DNA of 64,000 nucleotides from Henricia sp. BOLD:AAB3569. Its lineage: Eukaryota; Echinodermata; Asteroidea; Spinulosida; Echinasteridae. The stretch is from NCBI GenBank assembly GCA_037783545.1, contig JBBELK010000305.1:682001-746000 (forward strand), read 5' to 3'. A program made the position numbers and the translations under genes. Positions 41,630 through 55,400 of this stretch are shown here, piece after piece (within the stretch, counting starts at the first letter, position 1; every line of letters begins with the position of its first letter). The notes under the pieces are model-generated. The model was not told where the DNA came from, ran no database searches, and saw only the letters and a program-made list of their open reading frames with translations.

Positions 41630-42470
41630 ACTTTCAGTCACTTTGAAAGTGTCACTAATGAACATATAAAAACGACCATAATATTGCTTAAATCGGTTGA
41701 TTATTGCCGAAAATAGGCACCTGATCAGTCTTGGGGGCTGGAACTGAAGACCCGTAACAATTGACTTGAAGGCTTAATTGCTACGATTGGTTGAAAACGG
41801 ACCAGCTTCAACCGCCTTCGAAAGTTTAACTGGAGAGGTTGAACTATCGGCTGACCATTCCCGGGGAATCGGTCTCCCCCTCTCATTTTTGCCACAATGG
41901 TGGCAGAGGTACGTGGGATTTGTCGTTGTCGCCCTTCTTTCCGTTTATGCCACAATGGTACGTGGCAGCGGTGGGATTTCTCTTGGCGTCTTAGTTTCCC
42001 CGTATTCGCCACAATTATCACAAAGGCGACCAGGATTGATGCTTACATGAAGCAGACAGGTACAGAGAGTCATGGGTGAATTTAAGATGACAGGCAGGCA
42101 GTATCCACCGAACCAGTTTTTAAAAGTGTTTTAATCACTATAACGTCATTACAGTGTCTACCTTAAAGCTGGACCTGTGAACGTAGTGTCTTAATTTATA
42201 GGGTTTCAGCAATATGGCTCCATGGTAGCAAAATGTTCAGAGGGTGGTGTGAAAATTACCTTGAATCTGGTTTGGATGATAATGGTAATGGTATACGAGA
42301 GTTCTCCACCGGAAGTCAGTGATAGCCACTTCCGGTCACTTTGATAGATATTTTTAAGGACGCCAAGTCCATTTATAACACTAACGACCCCAATATTGTG
42401 TAAATCGGTTCATTATTGCCGAAAATAGGCGCCTATGGTCAGTCTGGAGAAGGGAGGACTGAAGACCCCG
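41630..42470 (+). repeat. Pair of about 140-bp direct repeats
   Basis: 41630-41765 and 42330-42470 share TCACTTTGA, ATTATTGCCGAAAATAGGC and GACTGAAGACCC in the same order, about 700 bases apart. Between them GCCACAATGGT-type motifs recur three times (41891-42015). Confidence 0.65.
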
Positions 42471-42790
42471 CCCCAGGGGGTCATCCAGGCGTCGGAAAAT
42501 TTGCACCCCACCATTTTCCCACTATTCGACTTATCTCAACCCAATATATCAACCCAATATCTCAACCCAATAAAGCAACAACAAAAACAAACAAAAATCA
42601 ATTTGAGAACGAAAATCCTACAGGATGACACGTCATACCACACTATTTTGTTTAAAACATACAGACACCCTACCATTTGAAGCCAACTGTCTTGAAACAC
42701 GGTATTGCAGTTGTTCCTCACTGACTGAGAATGGCTATCATAAGAGCTTAACAAGCCTAGAGGTAACCATACCTCCTGCAGATTACTTAA

Positions 42791-42968
42791 AGGGGCTGTG
42801 TCACAGTTTGCGCATGCGCAGCAAAACTTAGGCTAAGTACACGATGTACACAACTAGCACACGAACCAATGGCATTGTGTAACAAAATTGCACTACATTC
42901 ATCTGAGTGCGCACGTATGTCAATGTATGAAAGGATTTGGCGCATGCGCAAACTGTGACACAGCCCCT
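42791..42968. mobile_element. TTAA MITE (AGGGGCTGTGTCAC family)
   Basis: Flanked by TTAA at 42787-42790 and 42969-42972. Inverted ends AGGGGCTGTGTCACAGTTT. 178 bp. Related ends occur near 21895 and 43870. Confidence 0.85.
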
Positions 42969-43159
42969 TTAAGATACGACCCAAACCCCCTGCCCAGCTT
43001 GCCATAATCAAAGTATAAATAGGTTTAATGACCCATTTTCTGTCCTCTTTTTTTAAGGACAGGAAACCTTTTCCGTCCATTGTTTTGGCAGAAATGTGTC
43101 TAAACCCAAAACACACACAATGCCTGTTAGCCAGATTCAAGTGATAGTGTACTAGGTTA

Positions 43160-43165
43160 TTTATT
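43160..43165 (-). terminator. Candidate polyadenylation signal (photolyase)
   Basis: AATAAA on the minus strand (TTTATT here), about 140 bases after the photolyase stop. Confidence 0.45.
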
Positions 43166-43301
43166 CTGCACAAAGAAGGTTCATATGGAGCTTGTAGACT
43201 TAAGAAACTGTGCTAACATGATATAGGATTTTACTGGCCCATTTACCATGTTTTGTAATTGCCTTAGAAAGACTTGGTATTAAAGTGAAATGCACCCAGC
43301 C

Positions 43302-43447
43302 TCATAGCTTCTGCTTATACTTTTGTACAAACTGGGCAACGTCAAACTTGCGCTTGCAGCCACTGTAGTTCATGTAGCGGATCTTCCCAAACACAGGCCT
43401 CTCTGCCCAGCCTTGGTCGTGGATTCCACAGATTGACCACATACAAC
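43302..43447 (-). CDS. PHR: Photolyase exon I (C-terminus and stop)
   Basis: 146 nt, [20 protein letters not shown] to [10 protein letters not shown] and TGA at 43304-43302. Acceptor TTCACAG. Confidence 0.95.
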
Positions 43448-46400
43448 CTGTGAATGTGAACAATTCTTGGTTAATTAATTTCAGTGATGTAGGCCTAAAC
43501 AGTTGTGTTGTAAAGATCAGGTAGTCCGATACCAAGGTCAAGACTAAAACCGCGAAATCAGGCAAGTGCAATGTGGCCAGTTTTATGCAATCATAAAACC
43601 GATAATAGTCATGCTGGGCACGAGTAGTCCCAAGCAGAAGTAATATAATCCAATATTCTTACCCACGTAACCATTTGGATCTCTTCCATCTAAGTTGTAC
43701 TTGTCATTGAGGTAGATGGCAATCTCTAGTGCCTCTTCAGGTGATGTAGTCCACTCCAGAATCTTCTTAGCCCAGTACATTCTCAAAAAGCCATGCATCT
43801 TGGCTTCCTTCACAAGCTGCACCTGCTCGTTAGGAAGAACACTGCATTTGCATCGAGACCTTTTTCCCCTTTGGCTGTGTCACGGTTTGAACTTGTGTAG
43901 CAAAACTTGAAAAAGTTACGGTATTGCACAATATTGGCCACGTCCTTAACACACTATAGTGTACTTTTCAACTGTCTAAAATCAAACAAGTTGAATATGT
44001 GAAGCATTACATGCCTTTAAAGTCTCTGAGGTGTTAAATCTGAACTTACGGAATTGTCCTTTATCAGTCATGAAAACAAAGGAAAACAAAGGGAAACAAA
44101 GACTTGGGACCTGAAGTTACCTTGTAATAAGCATTACTTTGTATTAACAGTGCTCCCATTATCAGTGTTCGACATGTACATATGTAGTTGAATTCTGCAT
44201 AATGTATACACACAGTCACAAACATGCCCAGTGCTTATTAGTACATAATGTACATGTACATGACCAATTAATGGTGTTGTCTCCCCAGCTCCCTTCCCAG
44301 CTTGATCCTTGGTAGGTTCGTGGGATCATCGGAAATTCATCCTGGTTTGGAGCCAAAACCGTGGTCGACTGTACCAGATGCAGAGGAATACCCTGGGATG
44401 CACCGGGGGCCAACCGGCACGCAAAACTGGGAATGTGTGAGAAGGCCCTTAGTGCTGCATGCATTGGATCATTTGAAGATTAACTTTCTCAACAAATTCA
44501 GCATTCATGGTTCTTCACGAGGGGTTTTTCATGGAGCAGCTAGCTGCCCCTCAATCATTTTCTACTACTCTTCTCACCGCCCTTCATATTCACTTCTCCT
44601 TCTACAAGGCGCTTTACACAAAAAGTCAAGGGATCTCTGACAAGCATAAATAAAAATTAATTTTCATAGCTCAAATTCTTGGCTCGGTCAGCCCATTCAA
44701 GCAAAAACAAATAATCTACACATACTGACGATACATTGCACATCTATAAGGAAGCCGAAGCAAGATGTTAAAAGCCCAACATTTCGAGCTAAACTGGCAA
44801 TATTTGCATATTCATCAATGAAATTGCACGTGTATTGCATATACCAAGCTTGACAAAATAATTGTAGTTTCATTTTCTCATGAGCACCTCATGCATGAGG
44901 GTGGATTCACACTGAGCCTTTTCACACATAAATGTGACGTGTATGTGTTGCTTTGAAAAAAAGTTGTGGTTTTTTTGGGGGTTGGTGGGGGCATGCTTGG
45001 GACAATACTTACTTGTGCGGCATTCCAGAGATCATCATGTGTACTGGCTTTTTCAAGCTGCTCCCTGCTGTAGACATACTCCCTCTTATCTTTAGCATGA
45101 GTCTTCAGTGTTTCCTTGGCCCAATTGTTGGTCCCTATAAAAAGCCAGGAGAATACAATGTCTGATGTTCATAGGCTGCTTCTGTCATGTTCGACATCCG
45201 GAAAACTCTGGGTGCCTCCAGCCATGTGTGCATGTGCACACAGTCGTGTTAATAATGCACACAGATGTACTTCCACAATTATTTTTGCTTGAAAATTTAG
45301 CGCAACAACCATGTTGCAATAACCAACAAGCAAGGTATTAAAAGCAACAGTGATAAGTACAACCAATGATGTTTTTCTTATTTTACTAGTGTGAGCACTC
45401 GGAGCATGTCACTGGTTCACGATTGTCAAATGACACCTAAAATAGCGGAAGGCATGGCGTCACCGGAAAGCAGTATACAAACATGTAGTAGTAGTGGTAC
45501 GTGCAAGCATAGAGGCCTTTCTCTATGGTGCAAGGAAGCTAGCAGCCTTTAATTTGTTCAGAACCGGAAAAATCCATAGCCTTTGCAACATTCCGATTAC
45601 CAATGTAATAAATAACCTAAGTGTGCATTGCTTTCTCTGGAGTATTTTGGTAGGGTGCCTATTAATCACAATAGACCCAAAACAATGAGTGCTTTCCTGT
45701 GGTCCTGTGCTGTCTGGTACCCTCAGACTCCCACATAGAGTTGCACTTGCTGTATGATACTGCCTATATGATATTATCAGTGGCCGTACTGTTAACAGGC
45801 AACAATTCTGCTCTTCATGCATGCAAGTAAGTTACAATTTCACAAGTGCTATAACTACCACAAATAAACTTACATGTAGCATTCTATTCTTCCAAGGATA
45901 TTCTACATTTACCTACCATTGACAGAGTCATAGTGCTCATTGTAGAAGCAGAAATTATCAGACAGTTCACGTCGGATGACGCTCTCCTCAATAAACACTT
46001 CCACCGATTTGCTGTATTTCTTGAGATACCCCCGCACAATCAATGCAGCTCGCTGGGCCGATATCTGACCTTGTAAACAGAAAAATTATATGTTGCTCAT
46101 AAAATTATATCTTATCAGTTTAACTCTAAGCTGCAAAAACCACAGTAGCATGGGTATTTGGGGGAGGGTTGGGGGAAGGCAGTAAGTTTAAGTTAGAAAA
46201 TATTACCATTTTTATAAGGTCAAATTATCAAAACATTGATGAATTATTACTTTACATAATTCAAAAATTTGTTAGACAGTCACATGGGTGGTTTTAAATG
46301 GACAATGAAGGGCCCAGCTGGTTTTAAATACTTTCTGGTCTGACCTGCGCATGGCGCTCTAGTTTCAGTGTGTATGGAACACGCACACGCACACAAAAAC

Positions 46401-49400
46401 TGCACATGCCTGAAAGCAAAAGCCGTGTTACAAAAAGTAGTAAGTTTACCTGGCAGCGTGTTTGCACGAAATCCACGTAATGCGCGCAATTGAACAAAAA
46501 CAACGACGTGCACACACAGCACACTTTTGGCACACAGTGCCAAAAGTGACTTTAAAAAGGCAAATCAGACCCAGGTCTTATTCACTACCCAAAAGGCGAA
46601 TTGAAAAGGGCGAATCAGACCCAGGTCTGATTCACTTTTTTCAATTCACCGTTTGCGTTTACACTTATAAGCGCCTACCTGGTTTCAACTCGCCTTTTTG
46701 GAAATTGCGTAGTTCGATTCGGCAAAGGCGAATCGAGTGTAAACGGGTCTACATGTATGTGCCATATGTGATATGTGCGCTATATAAATATCCACATGAT
46801 TATAACATTTCTATTTTCTTTCAAGTAGACAAATATGATATCAGAATTTGCACAAGAAGAAAATCAAAACTTACCAAAGTGTAACCAAGGCGAGAGGTTA
46901 CTCGATGCACTTTTGTTTGGATTATTCCTGTCTGCCTCAAAGTACTTGAGTCGTTTGACACAAAATTCCTCCAGCATTTGTAAACCAGCTGCTGTACCCG
47001 GTTTGGCCCATGTCACTTCACCAATGGTGCGGTCAACTTCAAGTGACTGATCAGCAGCTAACCAATCCACTGGCTTTGAAGAAAACAATTGAGAAGAATC
47101 AATATAATAGTAGGATTACCAGTATGGGTCAGACAACTATAATTAAACCTGGCCAAAACTCGCCTAAGGCACTGGCCTGCATCATTAGCCTTTTTGAAGT
47201 ATGGCGGACACAATAGGAGGGCGCACTTTGCAGTAGGTATAAAATCGACTAAAATGCAAATTAACTCAGTTTTTCACTTTACACTTATTAATTTTATTTA
47301 TAATTCTGTCTTTAATTACAACATGTAAATCAAGTTTTTTGAAAGAAATACAATTGATAAAAAAATTCATACCCAAATGAAATTGCGCCCTCTCCTTTTG
47401 TTCCGCCATACATGTACTTCTAAAAAGGCTAATTGAACGTTGTTTCTCATTATGCAGTCTGTGCTCCACCTAGGGATACAACATTGATTGGGGAGAAGCG
47501 GAACAAGGGAGGTGTCCCAACCATGTTGGCTAGGATTGTCTGAATTGATTAAAGCACCAACATATTATTTGCAGTTAACCAAAATTTTACTTCACAAGTT
47601 GACAAGAACGAGTGTTGATTTTCTTTCCCCGTGTAAAATTATAGCTTTGTGGAAAAAAGTTGTCTAAAGGCATATGCAACGAATGCATGCAACTGCGATG
47701 GCCGTTATCGACCACGGATTGGGTCGCCGATGCAATAGATATACGTGTAAGTGAACGATAATGACACCAGTGCCTAGCAAATCATATTTGGCGACTTTAC
47801 ACCAAATTTTTGAATGACTTGGCTTTACTTTTGAAGTGTTTTAGAGGGGAAAATGGATCCTTTTTGTCCGGGCACCGGAGCCCCAGGTTCACCAGTTTTA
47901 AAATCCAGTCACTTAAGACATTACTGGTATTTGCATGTGCAAAATGCAGCTTAATTGTCTGCCTCTGAATCCCGTTTTGAATACTAAACGGTCACTTCGG
48001 CGGTTCCCTCTGGTACTTCACGTTCGCCACGTGCGCACGAGAACATGCATTATCAGGCGGACGTGTCCCAATCGTCCGGCGGAAGGCAGCCACACTGTAG
48101 AGCCGTGCCGGCAGCCTCTGCCGGCCGATTGATACAATCGTTGCAATATTAAAAGAGTCACTTTTTATTTTTGGTTTTGGATGGATCAGTAGGATCACCA
48201 ATGGATTTGTTTGTCAAAATAACAGAATTAAAACAAGTGAAGGGGATTGTATAGTGTTTGAAGATTCTAATGCACCCTTCACGTTATAAAAAAAAAATTT
48301 GCATAGCTATTGGCCAAAATGGGGAACCATAAACAATGCACCCGGCGTGTACAATATAAAAGCTGTGATTTTAAAATTTTTGAAGTGACCTCTGAAAACT
48401 GTAGGTGCAGTGTTCTCGAAGTGTATATTAAAGCATGGCGGCCCGCCATGCTTAATTTGTGACATTGGAAATCCCGCCATGCTTAAACAAATCGCCGCCA
48501 TGCTTAAAAAGTCACTGCCATATGCTACGAAAAATCAGTGAAGCACAAGTGCATCTGAAATAGACCCATACATGTACATGATTCTGAAAGTCTTTCGAAA
48601 TAGACCGAAGAGAACCTGAGAAGAAACCACAAAATGTTGCCAGTGGCTCCTACCTTCAGGGCCGGGGAAAACAATCCACTATCATAACTGCATGTAGCCT
48701 ACATGTATGTACGTACACTGTTAAACAAATCTCTGTTCATTTACAGTACATTCATATGTCAATTGGCATTACATAGCGTACTGTTTTTGAACAGTACATT
48801 CTACTTTTTTGTTTTCTCTGTTTGCATACAGTAGATGCTACTGTTATTTGGAATTGTAAATTTACAGAAGATTCTTCTGTTTTTCAACAGACGACTAAGT
48901 GATAGTTTTGTGCATGGTTTTGTTCTTTAACAAAGCCTTCTGTACAGAAACAATTCTATGTAACTGAACGAAGCAGTCCAGGTTATTGACGACTGTTTCT
49001 TGTTGACCTTTACAGTTCAATTTGTAGATGCACCACACTTCATGTAAAATAAGTCGGCATGTTTCTCTAAATTTCCTAGTTTTTATTTGCATGCCGGGGT
49101 GCAGTGGATCGAGTTTCAACAGGGTGTACAATTTACCAAAAATGTAACCCGACTCGCTGAAATACAGGAATATGATAAATTCAGGGGGAATTTCCGCCTG
49201 AGTCTACTGTATTCCCGCACTTTGAGGCAGGTTACATGCACCCGTGTATCTCCACTGCAGGCAGTATTGCACGGCAAATAAAACGCAAATAAAAACCAAA
49301 ACATGTACGAAAATACCGACTTGCCTTTCACGACATGTAGAGCAGCTACTTCTCGTTCAAGTCGGCACTATAAACTGAACAGTCTCCAGTATATATTTCG

Positions 49401-52400
49401 ACATAACGCTCGCCAAAATCTGTCATTTCATATACGAACGGCACAACTACAAAAAGCGCACTGCGCAGTTTGAATTTACTGCAGTGATTTCCCAGCATGC
49501 AACGTACTGGTACTCGCTATCAACGCCGCGTAATTTCTGCCGCATACCAGGGAACATCGATGGGATAACAGAAGGTCCTCTGTTACTAAACAGTAACATG
49601 GCTGTATTTTAACAGATGAAGATTAAAAGTTTCTTGTTCCTGAACAAACCTGTAATTTAACGGCAAACCGTCTGTAATCGTACAGAACAATATTTTTAAA
49701 ATGTACACAGACGGAAGAACGTTTGTGCAATAACAACAAATTCCAAAAACAGTAAAAGTTACTGTTCGATTTTGACTTTTTCAACAGAAAAACACCTGTG
49801 ACTGAACACAATTTTTTACAGTGTACGTACGTGTGCACATGGACTTGCCAGCACAGTATGTACATGGTCTTTCTATAAATTAGGGGTCAAATTTTTGTGT
49901 CCCCTGTTACATTTTACATCTCGTTTTTGTAAATTCAGGACACATTCTTTAAATACTTTCTATCTCAAAGAGTGAGTAAATAAAGTACAATTCATAAAAA
50001 ATGGTTTAAAAGTAATTTTAATGATTTTTGTACGAAAAATAACACATCAGGTGTAACGGGGGACACCAAATGTCACACTTTCGGACCCCTAATTTATAGA
50101 AAGACCCACATGTACATCGACAGTGTGCAATATGCAATGGATATGTCACCACTGCTGTATAAATACAGCGCCCTCTATGTACTTCTGATCAATAGTCTGG
50201 TTTCGTAGTACTTTAGCCGTGAATGATTATGGCCGGGATACAGACATACTGCATAGGCTGTACATAGTACGTATACATGACATAGGGCATATCCGGACAT
50301 CGTTGATCAGTAAGTGAGAAAATTTTCCACATTTTTTGGACTTGAAGAGTTGAAAATAGCATTTCCAGGCGTTTATTTTTCCGGGCTAGAAAAAAGGCTT
50401 TGCCGGATTTCTTTTTCCAAAATAAGAAAAAGCCGGAATTCCGGCTATAGCCGGAAGACTGGCATCCCTGCCCTCATGTCCGATCAAGCACAACAAGCAG
50501 CATGTCCCAATGTTTACGACCAAACACTATACCGTCTCCATCCGCGTGTCCAATGAAACACCCTACTACGGCCCCCTCCCATCGTGTATATGTATGACAG
50601 AACGTTATACCGCTTCCACCCGCATGTCCGATCAAACAAACACCCCACCATGCCCCGCCCCTACCGTGTAAATGTACGTCTGACCAAACACTATACCGAC
50701 TCCCCCGGCATGTCCAATTAAACACCCCACTAAGCCCCCCTCCCACCGTGTATGTCTGACCGAACACTATACCGCCTCCACCCGCATGTCCAATCAAACA
50801 AACACCCCACCACATTCCCCTCTGAGAGGGTTTTCTGTCCGAAAACTATCCCTCCTCCAAACACCCCACCCCGATCACGTATGTCTGACTAAATACTACA
50901 CAAAAAGGACACTACATGTACTCATGGAATAGGTTATTATCATGCACCACTGCCAAGTACAAGACTTACATTCCTCAAATACCTTGAGTCGCATGCCATA
51001 CTTTTGACCATCCAAAAATGCGAGTATGAACAAGAGCACAATTAAGTGTACCAAACATTTTGTCCAATTATTGGAAGTTTGCTACCAACCTCCGGCATTG
51101 TCTTCGCCTTGTGAAGATGCTTAATGACTGGGGGAAATTCAGTGAGAAAGCTTGGCAGAAGCTTAGTTATCTTTGGTCTGATAGTACGAGCTCCATATTC
51201 CAGCTTTGGCGAAGCTTCCCAACAAGGGACTATGTTATGTGCATCTATCTGCAAGAAACATAAATCACACACAAAAAAATATGGTAAATTATACATTTGT
51301 CTAAAATGAGCAGATTGTTTTTCTGAAGCTTTTTCTGAACCCAAGACCTCTGGTTTAAGTAACCACATACAACATTGACAAAATGTAAAACTACTGGATT
51401 ACTAAATATATCCTGTACATCTGAAATAGTGGAAGCATCAATGCATAGTGGGGTGCTATAGCCGAATGTGTTACATGTAATGCACTTTAAAGATTCCAGA
51501 GCATTCTTTCGTGAAAAGCAAGGGGAGGGATTCCCCGGTGTCTTTGGCCGTTTCTAATTCAACTTACTTTTGATAGTTATTCAAATATCTATGTTAATTG
51601 ATCCCATTCCTGTAACTGGCGGTCCTTCCGCCGTTGGATGTGGTGAATAAATTAATAAATAACTTGAGTTGCCAAGCCGTTTGGACACCGGTACCACACA
51701 ATACAATAAGGTCAGTACATACATTGCAGTAACGCCAGGACAAGGGCTCCACGAATTTCAGGGACAGAAATTTGGTAACAAAATCTCACATTATTACTGC
51801 CAAATCAGACATTAAAAAAATACTTACATGTACACGTGTGAAGCATCCTATTCCACTCTTGGATCAAGTATTACATCAGTTTTGCCAGTATTATCGGTTT
51901 CATTTTGTAACTTTTAGAAAGCAGTTCATTTCGTGTGAATTTAATTTTCCATATTTGTACTCGCACCTTAAGATGCCATACTGAGTGCATTGCAACAATT
52001 AAGTCAAGTACAAACACTAAGAAGAGAACCAGACAATGATTGCAACATCGTGCTAACATGGGCACCAGAAAGAATGAGGAGACGAGGCTGTCCCAAGACC
52101 ACATGGAGGTGCACCGTGGAGAAATGGGGGAATATGGCAGGGTGGAGAACCTGGAGCGAGGCAAAGAGTGCAGCTACGGATAGGATTGGATGGAAAGTTC
52201 TGTGGAGGCCTTACATGTGCCCTCGGGCATAAAGAGGATAGGTGAATTCAGGTAAGGTGAACAAATACATAAACAAAATTGATAACTCCTAAAATATATT
52301 TAAAATTTGTCATATGAAGATCTTTTAATTAGGGAATAATAAAAGTGGGTTTGACCAGTCTTAAACATACGTTTATAACCAGATAATGGCCTGAGCCGCA

Positions 52401-55400
52401 TCCCATTCATACCTTTTTGTGTAAATCAGTTAAACTTGCCAAAATTAACTTGCCGTTTCGCCATGTTTTGCATTATATTCTTTCTATCCTGTACATGCAT
52501 CGCGTTTGCTCAAACTGCTAGCTGTGTGTCGAGTTGTTTTTGTTTGATCGCGCGGCGTTATGCATAATGCAGTTGTCTTGTACACAACGGGGTACTTATT
52601 TTTGTCACAGTGCACATTTTGCTTTCGGGCGCATGCAGTTTGTGTGTGGGTTAAGTGTTCCATACGCGCTGACTACTAGGGTGCGGGCGCAGCCGCGGTC
52701 CAGGCAAGAAAGTGTTTGAGACTGGCCGGCCAGTCTTTATCGTCCATTTAAAACTGGCCATATGTCATGCTCTCAGCCAATAGGGATGCAAAAAACTAGC
52801 TAAGGTATTTAGAAATTGTATTTTATTTGTATTTCCGAAAGGTTCATTTGAGTCATTTTCCTTGGGCGCTCGGGGTAATTAATGGTTTCAGGTGAGCCAT
52901 CAGAGCTATTGTAAGCTACCCGAATGCAAATACGCCCTCTTTAGAGATTCACATGATAAGTAGGTCAAGGTTAAGATTGTGATCATCTCAATACATGTAC
53001 ATGTATATGTCAGCATATGGCTTTACGTGCCTTTACGGCTCGCCATGGTACGCCATTTGTGAGTGCGTGGGAGTCTTGATGGTACAGCCAGTGCATCTTG
53101 CAAGCAAATCATGCCGACCCGTATATCGTGTGCATGAGTTCGTGACAATCAAGTCAGTATTTCACCCAAAATGCAGATACATGTATAATCTCATACATGT
53201 ACAGTAGGTTGAATCTGTATCTGAGCTCTATCTTACGAGGTACATGTGTAACACTTGTCAAAAACACAAATTTGCTGCATTTTACGAGTTTGAAGCGGAC
53301 GAGAGCGCCACTTCCCTGGGAAATTTGGTTGTACATGATCAAACTTAGCGCTCCTGTGTGGTGACCTGGAAGTCCGTTCCATCATGCACTGGGCGCCAAC
53401 TGCGCGCAGGGAATTGAACCGTAAAGGCATGTATATTGTGAGGAGGACTGTGTTTTGGAGGATGGGGACAGTCCCACTCCCCAATTAACACTCCATCAAA
53501 ATGTCATACTCCACCTCCTACACGTCTTCCTCTTCTTACCTCAACCCCTTACCACCCTGCCACCCTCTCCACTTTCCCAGGTACATGTACATGTACACCA
53601 TAGAAGTTTGAATCTGGTCAAGGGTTCAGTTAAAATTTTACGTCTGTCAGAGATTTTTGTGCAGTCGTTACAATTAAAGCTTTCATTTTTTTGTACGGAA
53701 GTTAATAATAGGACTTGTAATGCGCACATACATGTATCCACCCTGCTGGGTGCTTAAAGTTACTTTGGTGGTGGGTATATTTTCACGCTTAACTCGTGAA
53801 TTTACCCTGTAAATATTTTTGTACAGTTTTATTTTAAATGATACTTTATTTAATTATAGTTACCGGTATCTTGTCGTATCGTTTATTCTGTGTTGGTGAG
53901 CATACGTATTGTCACTCATTTCTAGGGAAAACTGTGACAAAGTCCCAGGGTAAAAAATGTTGGGTGGTGCCGATTCCATCCAAATTGTAGAAATAATAGA
54001 AGATACATGTAGCACATGGTTTTAATTCAAGCTCTCGTATGAAAAACATTGAAGAATTACCTGACATATGGGGATATCTGGCAAGCAAGCTGCAACATCT
54101 TTCAACCACTTCAAAGGTAGCCTCAGTGGAGAGAAGTCTGTCACCAAACCACCAATCTTATTTTCTTTCACAAAGCCAGGAAGTACATCTTTGGATTCTC
54201 CAATTAGAAGATGGAATGGTATGTCTAACTCCCTAAGTTCCTATAAATTATCAACAAAGAAAGTAAACAACTGATAACGATCTTGTTATAAAGTTGATAA
54301 GTGCTTCAAAGAAAATGGTAAAATTTGAAATTGGTCAGCCAGTTTTATTTATACGTGTAATGCTGGAACAAAACCAAGACAAATATTTAAAAATACACTG
54401 GGGGATTGTCAGGTCATATGAAATAAACACCACACAACTAGCTTGTTCTTGTAATACTCGTGTTATATTACGACCGGAGATATGTAGACAAAGGGATAAC
54501 AAAAGATCCTTTCATGTCCTTGAGCATTGTCTAGTTCGAACCGGTCCTCAATTGTACGTTCATGGGAGAGAGTAAGAGTACAAAAACAAATAGCAATAGC
54601 ATAGTAAAACACAAGGCGAGGGCCATTATCGCAAGATGAGGGCCATTATCAGCCTCCAAATCCCCAGCTGGTTTTAAATGCACTGTTTAAGACCGGTAAA
54701 GCACACTTTTATTTCAACTATACCTTTTTGTGTAAGTCAGTAAAACTCCCTAAAACGTCAAGTTGTTTTTGTTGTATTGCGCGCGTTGCGCACATTGCAG
54801 GAATGTTGCAAACGCATGCACATGACCAGGCACTTAATTTTTTGTCACAGTGCGTCTAATTTGGTTCTTTTTTTTGTGCGTGTTCCATACGCACTGAAAG
54901 ATAATAGGCGCCACGGGCCAGACTATAGGAAGTGTTTAAAACCTGTATTCTCATAGACGAGTGCACAAAAGCACCGTAACCAGTGGCGAACATTGGCAAC
55001 ATTTGCGTAAGTAGAATGCAGCCCTGAGATGGTCTTTATCGTTCATTTATGGCTGGCAACATGACTGGACACGCTCTCAGCTAATAGGGATGCAAAATCT
55101 GTTTAAGGTATGAGGACAACGACGTACAATGTATACTTCTAACCTGTTCGACTTCTTCAAGTCCTTTTAGCATGAACCCAAAATGCCGGATGGTTGCATC
55201 CAAACATTTTGGCACCAAGCAAAAACAGACATGGAGTGGCACCTCCATCTTTGTGGCAATGCGCTGGGCATACAGCAGACTCCAGTTGTCTACAGGTAGG
55301 AAAATGGGCATGTAGTCAGAATGATGATTAGTTGAACAGACTTGGGTGTACCCATACATGTATGTTCCCACTTAAAGGATATCTTCAGTCAAATAGGGTT

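Noticed and set aside
44302-44640. A 112-residue open frame in a photolyase intron
   Set aside because: No domain, no splice context, and it lies between two confirmed photolyase exons on the other strand.
50460-50900. CRISPR-like spaced repeat
   Set aside because: Units are imperfect and directly adjacent, without uniform spacers, in an animal intron; it is a minisatellite.
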